This document shows, piece by piece, positions 27,962 to 36,562 of a DNA stretch of 54,916 nucleotides. Origin of the DNA: Aquibium sp. A9E412 (GTDB lineage: Bacteria > Pseudomonadota > Alphaproteobacteria > Rhizobiales > Rhizobiaceae); NCBI RefSeq assembly GCF_030398335.1, contig NZ_JAOAOP010000023.1, positions 1 through 54,916 on the forward strand, in the 5' to 3' direction. The translations under genes were made by a program, and so were the position numbers. The stretch's first letter is position 1; each line of letters begins with the position of its first letter. The notes beneath the pieces are model-generated. The model saw only the letters and a list, made by a program, of their open reading frames with translations. It made no database searches and was not told the origin of the DNA.

Positions 27962-30634
27962 ATGGAGCGCGCCTTGCTGCACGCCGCCGAACCGTCCGGC
28001 ATTGCACCGCATGAAGCGGCGGGCCTCGGCGAGGCCGAGGCCCGCGCGCGGCTTGCCAGCGTCGGCCCGAACGCGCTGCCGGAAGCGCCGCCGCCCTCGC
28101 TGGTGGCGGTCTTCCTGCGCCAGTTCCTCAGCCCGCTGATCTACATCCTGCTGGCCGCCGCGCTCGTCTCGCTGGCGCTGAGCGACATCAAGGACGCCGT
28201 CTTCATCGGCGCGGTGCTGCTGCTCAACGGCGTCATCGGCGCCGGCCAGGAATACTCCGCCGGGCGCGCGGCGGCGGCACTGCGCCAGCTCGAGGAGCCG
28301 CAGGCGACGGTGGTGCGCGACGGCCACCAGCGCGTCATCGACGCGCGCGGGCTGGTGCCGGGCGACCTGGTGCTGCTGGAGGCCGGCGCGCGGGTGCCGG
28401 CCGACCTGCGCGTCCTGGCGGCGGCGGACCTGCGTTGCGACGAATCGCTGCTGACCGGCGAATCCGAGCCGGTGCGCAAGGCGCCGAGCGACGACGCGGA
28501 GGCGCGCGGCGGCCGCGCCTTCGCCGGCTCGATGATCACGCGCGGCCGCGGCCGCGGGCTGGTGACGGCGACCGGCCGCGACACCGAGATGGGCAAGATC
28601 GCCGCCCAGATCGCCCGACGCTCGATCATGCAGCCGCCGCTCGTCATCCGCATGGAGCGCTTCTCGCGCACCATCGCGCTGACGGTGGCGGTGGCGATCG
28701 CCGCCCTGATGGGCATCGGCCTGCTGCGCGACATGGGGCTGTCGGAGCTGTTCATGATGGCCGTCGGCCTCGCCGTGGCGGCGATTCCGGAAGGCCTGCC
28801 GGTCGCCATTTCCGTGGCGCTCGCCATCGGCATGCGGCGCATGGCGCGCGTGCACGTGATCGTGCGCAAGATGCCGGCGATCGAGGCGCTCGGCTCGTGC
28901 ACGATGATCGCCACCGACAAGACCGGCACGCTGACGCGCAACGAGCTCACCGTCACCGACATCTGCCTGCCCGACGGCACGCTGGTCGACCGCGGCCTTG
29001 CCAGCCCCGGCGAGGCGCTGCCGCCCGACGCGCACGAGCCGGCGACGCGCGACCGGCTGGTGGCGCTGCTGCGCGCGGCGACGCTGCCCAACGAGGCGCG
29101 GCTGATCGAGGCGGAGGAGGAGACGGTGGGCATCGGAGACACCGTCGACGTGGCGCTGCTCGAGGCGGCGCAGCGCAGCGGCATCGCCGGCGAGATCGGC
29201 GCCGACCGCGAGCCGGTCGCACGCATTCCCTACGAGCCGGACCTGCGCTACGCCGCCTCCTTCCACCGCAGCCGCGACCGCGTGCGCGTGTTCGTCAAGG
29301 GGGCGCCGGAAACGCTGATCGCCATGGCCGGGCGGATGGCCGACCGCGACGGCGTGGTGCCGGCCGACCGCGAGCGGCTGCTCGCCCAGAAGAGCGCACT
29401 CGCCGCGCGCGGCCTGCGCGTGCTCGCCTTCGCCGAGGGCGAGATCGCGACAGAGCCGGACGGCGACTACGGCGAGCACCATCTGGTCGACCTCGTCTTC
29501 CTCGGCCTGGCGGGCCTGCGCGATCCCGTTCGCCAGGAGGTGCCGCAGGCGATCGCCGACTGCCACAGCGCCGGCATCGCCGTGGCGATGGTGACCGGCG
29601 ACGACGCGCGCACGGCCAGCGTGATCGCCGGTCAGGCGGGCCTGGTCTTCGACGACGACCAGGTGGTGACCGGCGAGGCGCTGCGCGCGGCCGAGACCGA
29701 GGGCGAGGCGGCGCTCGACGCGCTGACGCGGCGCGCCGTGATCTATGCCCGCGTCGACCCGGCGCAGAAGCTGTCGATCGTCATGTCGATGGCGCGCAAC
29801 GGCCATTTCGTGGCGGTGACCGGCGACGGCGTCAACGACGCGCCGGCCCTCAAGCACGCCCATGTCGGCGTCGCCATGGGCCGCAAGGGCACCGACGTCG
29901 CCAAGGAAAGCGCCGACATCATCATCACCGACGACAATTTCGCTTCGATCGTGCGCGGCATCCTTGAGGGCCGGGTCGCCTACGCCAACATCCGCAAGGT
30001 GATCTTCCTGCTGGTGTCGACCGGCGCGGCGGAGGTGGTGCTGTTCCTGCTCGCCATGCCCCTCGGCCTGCCGATGCCGCTCCTGCCGGTGCAGCTCCTG
30101 TGGCTCAACCTGGTGGCCAACGGCATCCAGGACGTGGCGCTGGCGACCGAGGGGGCGGAGGGCGACGAGCTCACCTATCCGCCGCGCAAGCCGCGCGAGC
30201 CGATCTTCGACCGCCTCATGATCCGCCGCATCTGGCACGCCACGGCGGTGATGGGGGTGGGCAGCTTCGCGGTGTTCTGGTGGCTGACGAGCCAGGGCGT
30301 GGCCGAGGACGCGGCGCGCAACCTGGTGCTGCTCCTGTTCGTGCTGTTCTCCAACGTGCACGCCTTCAACAGCCGGTCCGAGCATCACTCGGTGTTCCGC
30401 CAGCCGCTTCGCGCCAACCCGTTCCTGGTCGTCGGGGTGCTGACCGCGCAGGGGCTGCACATCGCCGCGATGTACATCCCCTGGCTGAGCGGCATCCTCG
30501 GCGTGGCCCCGGTCTCGCTCGCCGAGTGGAGCGCGATGCTCGGCATCGCCTCGCTGCTGCTGGTTGTCATGGAGTTCGAAAAGTGGTGGGACAGGCGCGG
30601 CCTGCACCCGGCTGCCGGGCAACAGGCAAGATGA
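27962..30634 (+). CDS. cation-translocating P2-type ATPase (calcium-type family, ion uncertain)
   Basis: This 890-residue pump starts with a cation-ATPase N-terminal domain (GLGEAEARARLASVGPNALPE). It has the actuator motif LLTGESEPV, M4 motif PEGLPVAISVALA, phosphorylation site DKTGTLTRNELTV, hinge GDGVNDAPALKHAHVG, and a C-terminal cation-ATPase region. M4 fits SERCA/PMR1-like pumps. M6 reads NLVANGIQDVALA, with Asn where SERCA has the ion-binding Asp, so Ca2+ specificity is doubtful. ATG at 27962 is the best start, although no clear ribosome site is visible. It may be read through from the universal stress gene. Confidence 0.85.
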   Translation: MERALLHAAEPSGIAPHEAAGLGEAEARARLASVGPNALPEAPPPSLVAVFLRQFLSPLIYILLAAALVSLALSDIKDAVFIGAVLLLNGVIGAGQEYSAGRAAAALRQLEEPQATVVRDGHQRVIDARGLVPGDLVLLEAGARVPADLRVLAAADLRCDESLLTGESEPVRKAPSDDAEARGGRAFAGSMITRGRGRGLVTATGRDTEMGKIAAQIARRSIMQPPLVIRMERFSRTIALTVAVAIAALMGIGLLRDMGLSELFMMAVGLAVAAIPEGLPVAISVALAIGMRRMARVHVIVRKMPAIEALGSCTMIATDKTGTLTRNELTVTDICLPDGTLVDRGLASPGEALPPDAHEPATRDRLVALLRAATLPNEARLIEAEEETVGIGDTVDVALLEAAQRSGIAGEIGADREPVARIPYEPDLRYAASFHRSRDRVRVFVKGAPETLIAMAGRMADRDGVVPADRERLLAQKSALAARGLRVLAFAEGEIATEPDGDYGEHHLVDLVFLGLAGLRDPVRQEVPQAIADCHSAGIAVAMVTGDDARTASVIAGQAGLVFDDDQVVTGEALRAAETEGEAALDALTRRAVIYARVDPAQKLSIVMSMARNGHFVAVTGDGVNDAPALKHAHVGVAMGRKGTDVAKESADIIITDDNFASIVRGILEGRVAYANIRKVIFLLVSTGAAEVVLFLLAMPLGLPMPLLPVQLLWLNLVANGIQDVALATEGAEGDELTYPPRKPREPIFDRLMIRRIWHATAVMGVGSFAVFWWLTSQGVAEDAARNLVLLLFVLFSNVHAFNSRSEHHSVFRQPLRANPFLVVGVLTAQGLHIAAMYIPWLSGILGVAPVSLAEWSAMLGIASLLLVVMEFEKWWDRRGLHPAAGQQAR

Positions 30635-30689
30635 GCAAGGCACGGCGCGGCCCGGGGCGAAGCCGGCCGACAGCGAAGGAGCCGAACCG

Positions 30690-31019
30690 ATGCGCATGAT
30701 CACGACGCTGGCGCTGGCCGGGCTTGCCGGCGCGCTCGCCGCAGCACCGGCGAGCGCCGAGGAGCCGGCCGACATCGCCTATGGCCGCGCCCTGGTCGAG
30801 GAGAACTGCGCGCGCTGCCACGGTGTGGGCACCGACGACGAGAGCGCGCACCCGGACGCGCCGGCGTTCCGCACGCTGGCCGAGCGCTACCCGATCGACG
30901 CGCTCGAGGAAGGCTTCGCCGAAGGCATCGTCACCGGCCATCCCGACATGCCGGAGTTCATCGCCTCGCCGGAACAGATCGGCGCCATCATCGCCTATAT
31001 CGAATCCGTCCAGCGCTGA
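30690..31019 (+). CDS. small periplasmic c-type cytochrome
   Basis: This 109-residue precursor has a signal peptide (hydrophobic ALAGLAGALAAAPA, cleavage after ASA) and a mono-heme class I cytochrome c domain with CARCHG for heme attachment and a distal Met in GHPDMPEF. The short QIGAIIAYIESV helix closes the fold. It would carry electrons in the periplasm. ATG at 30690 follows AAGGA. It is 55 bases after the ATPase gene, in the block with FNR-type boxes. Confidence 0.88.
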   Translation: MRMITTLALAGLAGALAAAPASAEEPADIAYGRALVEENCARCHGVGTDDESAHPDAPAFRTLAERYPIDALEEGFAEGIVTGHPDMPEFIASPEQIGAIIAYIESVQR

Positions 31020-31071
31020 CGTCCGTCCAGCCCCTCGGGACTGCGACGGCGGCGTCGGCGATCGCGCGCGC

Positions 31072-31737
31072 TCACGCCCCCGTCGCGGCCGGCTCGCTGG
31101 CGATCTTGGAAAGCTGGATGACGGCCTGCGTGCGGCTGTCGACGCCGAGCTTCTGCAGGACGGCGGAGACGTGCGCCTTGATCGTCGCCTCCGAGACGCC
31201 GAGCTCGTAGGCGATCTGCTTGTTGAGCAGGCCTTCGCCGAGCATCGCCAGAACCCGCGTCTGCTGCGGCGTCAGCGTCTGCAGCCGGCGGATCAGGTCG
31301 GAGATCTCCGGGTCGGCCTCGACGCCGAGGTCGAGGTCCTCGGGCGTGTGGATGCCGCCGGCCAGCACCGTCTCCACCGCCTCGCGGATCTTCTCCATGC
31401 TGGCCGACTTGGAGATGAAGCCGGAGGCGCCGAGCTCGAGCGCGCGGCGAATCGTCTCGGGATCGTCATGCGCGGAAACGACGACCAGCGGCACCGCCGA
31501 GTGCAGCCCGCGCAGCGCCACAAGGCCAGACAGGCCGCTGGCGCCGGGCATGCTGAGATCGAGCAGCACCAGGTCGATCTCGTCATTGTCGGCGACCAGC
31601 GCCTTGGTGGCGGCGAAGTCGCCCGCCTCCAGGATCGTGCCGCCCTCGCCCATGCCGGCCAGCGCCTGCCTCAGCGCACCGCGGAACAACGGATGATCGT
31701 CGGCAACCACGAAGGTGAAGCCGTTGGCCAAGGCCAT
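31072..31737 (-). CDS. LuxR/FixJ-type response regulator
   Basis: This 221-residue two-domain regulator has a receiver domain (VVADDHPLFRGALRQAL, phosphoacceptor Asp in LVLLDLSMPG, VVVSAHDD, ISKSAS lysine) and a C-terminal LuxR-type helix-turn-helix (LTPQQTRVLAMLGEGL, then SEATIKAHVSAVLQKL). No histidine kinase is adjacent, so it is an orphan. ATG at 31737 lies very close to GGGAGG; a TTG at 31731 is better spaced. It converges on the cytochrome gene. Confidence 0.88.
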   Translation of the reverse strand: MALANGFTFVVADDHPLFRGALRQALAGMGEGGTILEAGDFAATKALVADNDEIDLVLLDLSMPGASGLSGLVALRGLHSAVPLVVVSAHDDPETIRRALELGASGFISKSASMEKIREAVETVLAGGIHTPEDLDLGVEADPEISDLIRRLQTLTPQQTRVLAMLGEGLLNKQIAYELGVSEATIKAHVSAVLQKLGVDSRTQAVIQLSKIASEPAATGA

Positions 31738-31930
31738 CCTCCCCGTTTCCCGCTTTTGCTTGTTGTGAGGGTGCGGGATCGTCTGGCGCGATTATGGAAT
31801 GATCTCGACGCTTTGCAAGGGTCCGCCGCGACCGCCGGCGGCGCTTGCAACTTCCGCGCGCGCGGATATTCTCGCGCGCGCCGCCGGCCGACCAGGCCGG
31901 TCCCGCCAAAGCCGGAGCAGCGACAGCCCC

Positions 31931-32776
31931 GTGACGGACTTCCGCGAAAGCCACCGTTCCTTCGTCAACACGTGGGAGTGCGACGAGAACGAGCACATGA
32001 ACGTGCAGTTCTATTTCAAGCGCTTCGACGAGGCGGCGCGCTTCTTCGAGCTGGACTCGGGGCACGGCCGTGCCGACCTGGCGCTGCCGCGCGACCGCCA
32101 TGTGCGCTACCATGCCGAGCTGCACGCCGGCGCGCTGACGGTGGTGCGCTCGGCGGCGATCGAAGGCGGACCGCTCGACGGCCGGGTCGTGCACCTGATG
32201 GAGGACGCCGAGACGGGGCGGCTCGCCGCCACCGCGCTCGACTGGTCGTCCGGCGCCCTCCACCGGCACACGGTGGCCGCCGACGAGGCCGAGGCGGCGC
32301 TGCCGCGCGGGCTGCCGGCCGATCCGCTGGCGCCGCTCGCGCCGGACACGGTGCTCGCCATGGGCGGACTGCTGTCGCACCGCTCGATCGTGATGCCCGG
32401 CGAATGCGACCGGCGCGGCCGACTTGCCGAGCAGGGCCATATCGGCCGCTTCTCCGACGCCGCAGCCCACGCCTGGAGCCATGCCGGGGTGACCGCCGGC
32501 TGGCTGCGCGAGCACGGCCGCGGCCGCGTTGCGGTGGAGATGAAGATCACCCATCACCTGCCGGCCGCCGCCGGCGAGCCGCTGACGCTGCACTCGGCCG
32601 TCGAGCGGGCGAGCGACCGCACGGTGATCCTGCACCACATGATCCGCCGGGCGCGCGACGGCGCGGCGGTGGCGAGCGGCGCCGCCGTGGCGCTGATCCT
32701 CGACCTGAAGACCAGGCGGGCGACGACGCTGCCGGCCTGGGTCGGCGCGCGCGGTGACGGCGGCGGCGCCGGCTGA
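31931..32776 (+). CDS. thioesterase family protein (double hot-dog)
   Basis: This 281-residue protein has two 4HBT-like hot-dog halves. The first opens with NTWECDENEHMNVQFYFKRF, the classical D-x-x-x-H-M-N acyl-CoA thioesterase helix. The second has DRRGRLAEQGHIGRFSDAA and RVAVEMKITHHLP. Similar two-domain thioesterases occur in carnitine/betaine degradation, but nothing next to it supports that here, so the substrate is left open. The GTG start at 31931 is inferred from the N-terminal alignment of the domain; the ribosome site is poor. Confidence 0.75.
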   Translation: MTDFRESHRSFVNTWECDENEHMNVQFYFKRFDEAARFFELDSGHGRADLALPRDRHVRYHAELHAGALTVVRSAAIEGGPLDGRVVHLMEDAETGRLAATALDWSSGALHRHTVAADEAEAALPRGLPADPLAPLAPDTVLAMGGLLSHRSIVMPGECDRRGRLAEQGHIGRFSDAAAHAWSHAGVTAGWLREHGRGRVAVEMKITHHLPAAAGEPLTLHSAVERASDRTVILHHMIRRARDGAAVASGAAVALILDLKTRRATTLPAWVGARGDGGGAG

Positions 32777-32801
32777 GACCGAGCGCCGTCCTGCCTCTCG
32801 C

Positions 32802-32884
32802 GAAACCGCAGATCGGCGCCAAGTCATTGTTCTGACACGTTTCCGCACGGCGAACCGGCATCCACTCCGCCTGGAATCGCTTTA
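32802..32884 (-). repeat. dispersed two-hairpin repeat, copy 3
   Basis: In minus orientation it reads AAAGCGATTCCAGGCGGAGT, then GCCGGTTCGCCG, GGAAACGTGTCAGAACAATG, and ends at GCCGATCTGC. The last hairpin is incomplete compared with copies 1 and 4, so this copy is decayed. It fills the gap between the convergent thioesterase and hypothetical genes; a run of seven A follows it (32884-32890). Confidence 0.65.
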
Positions 32885-32908
32885 AAAAAATGCGCGGCCC
32901 CCGGCCGG

Positions 32909-33370
32909 TCAGGTCTTCTCCAGGCCCTCGCCGGGGGCGCCGCCTTCGGCCGGCGGGGCGCCGAAGTCGCGCTCCAGGTCGCGCATCACGCCCATGAAGT
33001 GGCGCATGAAGCGCTCCATCAGGCCGAGCGTCTGCTCGAACTCCTCCTCGGACGGCAGCGCCTCGCCGCCGTCGGCCGGCGCGCCCTGCTCGAGCGCCGC
33101 CAGGCGCTGCTCGAGCGCGTCGAGCCGTCCGTGCAGCGCGTCGATCTCCGCGTCGTAGGCGCGGCGCTCGTCGGCCGCCAGCGTGCACACGAGCTGCTCG
33201 CCGCGCATGCGGCAGACCGACATCTCGCCGGTGCGCGTGTCCATGCGCACATAGCCCTCGCCGGACGGCTCGAGGCGGTAGCGCGCGCTGTCCTGCGCCT
33301 GCGACGGCCCGGCCAGCGCGAGGCCGGCGGCAAGGGCGGCGACGGGTGCGGCAAAGGCGATGGGGCGCAT
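32909..33370 (-). CDS. periplasmic hypothetical protein with coiled coil
   Basis: This 153-residue precursor has a signal peptide (hydrophobic FAAPVAALAAGLALAG, cleavage near SQAQ). The mature part has a short beta-rich segment with two Cys (SVCRMRGEQLVC, possibly disulfide-linked), then a predicted coiled coil (AYDAEIDALHGRLDALEQRL), and an acidic helical tail. I do not recognise a family beyond similar alphaproteobacterial hypotheticals. The gene stands alone. Confidence 0.65.
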   Translation of the reverse strand: MRPIAFAAPVAALAAGLALAGPSQAQDSARYRLEPSGEGYVRMDTRTGEMSVCRMRGEQLVCTLAADERRAYDAEIDALHGRLDALEQRLAALEQGAPADGGEALPSEEEFEQTLGLMERFMRHFMGVMRDLERDFGAPPAEGGAPGEGLEKT

Positions 33371-33497
33371 GGGCGGTCCTCCCGACGGTGGCGTGCGCGA
33401 GCACGGGGCAAGACCATGGCAGGCGAATGCGCCGCAAATTGGGTACGGCGCAGCGCAGCGGCTTCCGCCGCCGCCGGCTTGCCGCTATAGCCGGCGC

Positions 33498-33845
33498 ATG
33501 ACCACGCTCATCTACAAGATCTGCCCCGCCGGCCTGTGGGCGGAGGCCGAGGCGGCCGGCGTCTTCCACGGCGCCGAAATCGACCTGGCCGACGGCTACA
33601 TCCATTTCTCGACCGCCGGGCAGGTGGCCGAGACGGCGGCCAAGCACTTCGCCGGGCGCGACGACCTGGTGCTGGTCGCGGTCGACGCCGAAGCGCTCGG
33701 CGCTGCGCTGCGCTACGAGGTGTCGCGCGGCGGCGCGCTGTTTCCGCACCTCTACGCGCCGCTGCCGCTGGCCGCCGTGAGGCACGTCGCGCCGCTGCCG
33801 CTCGGCGCCGACGGGCGGCACCGCTTCGCGGGCCTGATGCCGTGA
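33498..33845 (+). CDS. DUF952 family protein
   Basis: This 115-residue protein matches the DUF952 pattern: it begins TTLIYKICPAGLWAEAE, has the diagnostic LADGYIHFSTAGQVAETA, and ends in FPHLYAPLPLAAV. The family is small, cytoplasmic and of unknown function, with a fold related to glutathione-S-transferase-like or ADP-ribosyl-like proteins by some predictions. ATG is at 33498. Its stop overlaps the pyrD start (GTGA), a pairing often seen in alphaproteobacteria. Confidence 0.85.
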   Translation: MTTLIYKICPAGLWAEAEAAGVFHGAEIDLADGYIHFSTAGQVAETAAKHFAGRDDLVLVAVDAEALGAALRYEVSRGGALFPHLYAPLPLAAVRHVAPLPLGADGRHRFAGLMP

Positions 33846-34933
33846 CGGCCGGGCTCGGCGCACTCGGCCGCGGCCTCTTGTTCCGCTTCGATCCGGAAAC
33901 CGCGCACGGCCTGTCGCTGAAGGCGCTGAAGACGGGGCTGCCGCTCGGCGCGCCGCACCGGGCGAGCGCCCGGCTCGCCACGCGCGTGGCCGGCATCGAC
34001 TTCGCCAACCCGCTCGGCCTCGCCGCCGGCTACGACAAGAACGCCGAGGTGCCGGACGCGCTGCTGGCGCTCGGCTTCGGCTTCGTGGAATGCGGCACGC
34101 TGACGCCGCGGCCGCAGGCCGGCAACCCGCCGCCGCGCATCTTCCGGCTGACGGCCGACCGCGCCGTCATCAACCGGCTCGGCTTCAACAATGACGGCCA
34201 CGCCGCCGCGCTCGCGCGGCTCGCCGCCCGGCGCGGCCGGCCGGGCATCGTCGGCGTCAACATCGGCGCCAACGCCGACAGCCCCGACCGCGTCGCCGAC
34301 TACGCGGCCGGCGTGCGCACCTTCGCGCCTCTCGCCAGCTATCTGACCGTCAACATCTCCTCGCCCAACACCGCCGGCTTGCGCGCCCTGCAGGGCGCCG
34401 ACAGCCTGCCGGCGCTGCTCGCCGCGGTGACGGCGGCGCGCAGCGACGCCACCGAGCCGGGCGCCCGCCCCGTGCCGCTGTTCCTCAAGATCGCGCCCGA
34501 TCTCGACGAGGCCGGCCTCGACGCCATCGCCGAGGCGGTGCTCGCGGCCGGCATCGAGGGCGTCATCGTGTCGAACACGACGCTGGCGCGGCCGCCGCTC
34601 GAAAGCCGCGAGGCCGGCGAGACGGGCGGGCTGTCGGGGGCGCCGCTGTTCCGCCGCGCCACCGCCGTGCTGGCGCGCATGCGCCGGCGCGTCGGCCCGC
34701 AGACGGCGCTGGTCGGCGCGGGCGGCGTCGAATCGGTCGACACCGCGCTCGACAAGATCCGCGCCGGCGCCGATCTGGTGCAGCTCTACACCGGCATGAT
34801 CTTCGCCGGACCCGCCCTGCCCGGCCGCATCGTCGCCGGGCTCGACGCCTACGCCGCGCGCGCCGGGCTCGAACGGCTGTCGGCGCTGCGCGACAGCGCG
34901 CTCGACGAGTGGGCGGCCGTGCCGCTCGAGTGA
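33842..34933 (+). CDS. pyrD: dihydroorotate dehydrogenase (quinone)
   Basis: This 363-residue class 2 enzyme oxidises dihydroorotate to orotate with ubiquinone in pyrimidine synthesis. The N-terminal membrane-association helix (LGRGLLFRFDPETAHGLSLK) marks class 2. Motifs follow: NPLGLAAGYDKNAEVP, GTLTPRPQAGNPPPR, NRLGFNNDG, NISSPNTAGLR with the catalytic Ser, SNTTLARPP, and FMN phosphate site GAGGVESVD. The GTG start overlaps the DUF952 stop by four bases. Confidence 0.96.
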   Translation: MTAGLGALGRGLLFRFDPETAHGLSLKALKTGLPLGAPHRASARLATRVAGIDFANPLGLAAGYDKNAEVPDALLALGFGFVECGTLTPRPQAGNPPPRIFRLTADRAVINRLGFNNDGHAAALARLAARRGRPGIVGVNIGANADSPDRVADYAAGVRTFAPLASYLTVNISSPNTAGLRALQGADSLPALLAAVTAARSDATEPGARPVPLFLKIAPDLDEAGLDAIAEAVLAAGIEGVIVSNTTLARPPLESREAGETGGLSGAPLFRRATAVLARMRRRVGPQTALVGAGGVESVDTALDKIRAGADLVQLYTGMIFAGPALPGRIVAGLDAYAARAGLERLSALRDSALDEWAAVPLE

Positions 34934-34961
34934 GGCTGCCGGCAGCCGGGCGGACGCCTCA
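34931..34961. terminator. bidirectional palindrome holding both stop codons (pyrD / MATE)
   Basis: TGAGGC (34931-34936) pairs with GCCTCA (34956-34961); the pyrD stop is in the left arm and the reverse-strand MATE stop in the right. An inner perfect palindrome GGCTGCCGGCAGCC lies at 34934-34947. It probably serves as a shared terminator. Confidence 0.5.
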
Positions 34962-36305
34962 GGCGAAGCTCTCGCGGGCACGCCGCGGCAGGATGGCGAG
35001 CAGGCTGAGGCCGCGCACGATCAGGAAGACGTGCAGCGCGGCCCACAGGCCGGCATTGCCGAACGCGGCCGACAGCGCGAACAGCGCCGCCACGTAGACA
35101 GCCAGCGACAGCAGCATCATGTTGCGCATGTCGCGCGACCAGGTGGCGCCGATGAACACGCCGTCCATCTGGAAGGCGAGCACGCCGCTAACGGCGGTGA
35201 ACGCGGCCCAGGGCAGGAAGGCGCCGGCCAGCGCGCGCACCGCCTCGGCCGTGGTCACCACGGCGATCAGCATGTCGCCGAAGGCGAGGAAGACGGCGGT
35301 GGCGAAGAACGCCAGGCCGAAGCCCCAGACCGCGGTCAGCCGCACGGCACGGCGGAAGGCCGGCTCGTAGCGCGCGCCGAGCGCCCGGCCGGCGAGCTGC
35401 TCGGCGGCGGTGGCGAAGCCGTCGAGGAAGTAGCCCGAGATCAGGAAGAAGTTCATCAGGATCGCGTTGGCGGCGAGCTGCAGCGTGCCGAGCTGCGCGC
35501 CCTGCCGCGTCAGCAGCGCGAAGGCGGCGAGCAGCGAGAAGGAGCGGATCATGATGTCGCGGTTGAGCGAGATCATGCGCGACATCGCCGGCACGTCGAA
35601 GACGCGGGCGAGCGTCAGCCGCGGCGCGCGGCGGAAGCGGCCGACCACAACGGCAAGCCCGACAGCAGCGCCGAACAGCTCACCGCCGACGGTGCCCCAG
35701 GCGACGCCCTCGATGCCCCAGCCGAGCGCGAGCCCGAGATGCATCGACAGCGCGATGTTGGCGCCGTTGAGCAGGATCTGCAGCATCAGCCCGAGCGCGC
35801 CCTCGCCGCGGCCCAGCACGTAGCCGAGGATGGCATAGTTCATCAGCGTCAACGGTGCGGCGAGGATGCGGATGACGATGTAGCTCGCCATCGCGTCGGC
35901 GACACGCGGCTCGGGATCGATGAACCACACGCCGCCGGCCACGATGAGCGGCGCCAGCAGCACCAGCGCCACGCCGCAGACCAGCGCGATGATCGCCGCG
36001 CGCCAGAACACCGCCTGCTCCTCCGCCGCGTCGTCGCGGCCGAAGGCCTGCGCGACGAGCCCTGTGGTGCCCGAGCGCAGGAAGTTGAAGGTGGTGAAGA
36101 CGACGTCGAAGACGATGGCGCCGGCGGCGAGGCCGCCGAGCAGCGCGGCGTCGCCGAACTGGCCGACCACCGCGGTGTCGACGATGCCGAGCAGCGGCGT
36201 CGTCAGATAGGCGAAGGTCATCGGCACGGCGATCGCCAGCACCGAGCGGTGGGTCACGTCGAAGGGCCGCACGCGCCCGGCGGCCGCCGCCAGGGGTTGG
36301 GTCAC
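34959..36305 (-). CDS. MATE family efflux transporter
   Basis: This 448-residue inner-membrane antiporter has about 12 hydrophobic segments. It shows the DinF-like MATE pattern: IAVPMTFAYLTTPLLGIVDTAV at the start, FNFLRSGTTGLVAQAFGRDD, and SGYFLDGFATAAEQLAGRALG in the second half. The substrate is unknown; MATE pumps export cationic drugs or metabolites using Na+ or H+. The GTG at 36305 has GGAG eight bases upstream and is preferred over an ATG at 36332 without a ribosome site. Confidence 0.88.
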   Translation of the reverse strand: MTQPLAAAAGRVRPFDVTHRSVLAIAVPMTFAYLTTPLLGIVDTAVVGQFGDAALLGGLAAGAIVFDVVFTTFNFLRSGTTGLVAQAFGRDDAAEEQAVFWRAAIIALVCGVALVLLAPLIVAGGVWFIDPEPRVADAMASYIVIRILAAPLTLMNYAILGYVLGRGEGALGLMLQILLNGANIALSMHLGLALGWGIEGVAWGTVGGELFGAAVGLAVVVGRFRRAPRLTLARVFDVPAMSRMISLNRDIMIRSFSLLAAFALLTRQGAQLGTLQLAANAILMNFFLISGYFLDGFATAAEQLAGRALGARYEPAFRRAVRLTAVWGFGLAFFATAVFLAFGDMLIAVVTTAEAVRALAGAFLPWAAFTAVSGVLAFQMDGVFIGATWSRDMRNMMLLSLAVYVAALFALSAAFGNAGLWAALHVFLIVRGLSLLAILPRRARESFA

Positions 36306-36427
36306 GTCGCCGCTCCGCCGATCGGGGTCCATGGCCGGTTTGCACGCCGGCGCGCCGGCGCGCAAGCGCGGCCGGCCGGTGGACCAAACGCCGGCCCGGC
36401 TGTGCCTGCCGGCGCGGCGCCCTACAT

Positions 36428-36531
36428 AAAGCGTTTCCAAGCGACGTGGAAACCGGTTCGCCGTCCGCAAACGCGTCGAAACAAGGACTTGGACCCGATC
36501 TGCGCTTCCGTGAAGAGCAGATCGGCTCTAC
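36428..36531 (+). repeat. dispersed two-hairpin repeat, copy 4
   Basis: This is the most complete copy. The first hairpin is GTTTCCA (36433-36439) with TGGAAAC (36447-36453). The second is CCGATCTGC (36495-36503) with GCAGATCGG (36517-36525). It is identical to copy 1 over most of the second hairpin. It lies in a divergent gap (MATE and deacetylase-like genes), so it cannot be only a terminator there. Confidence 0.78.
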
Positions 36532-36562
36532 CAGGCTCCGTCCCTCGTCCCGCCAGGCCCGT

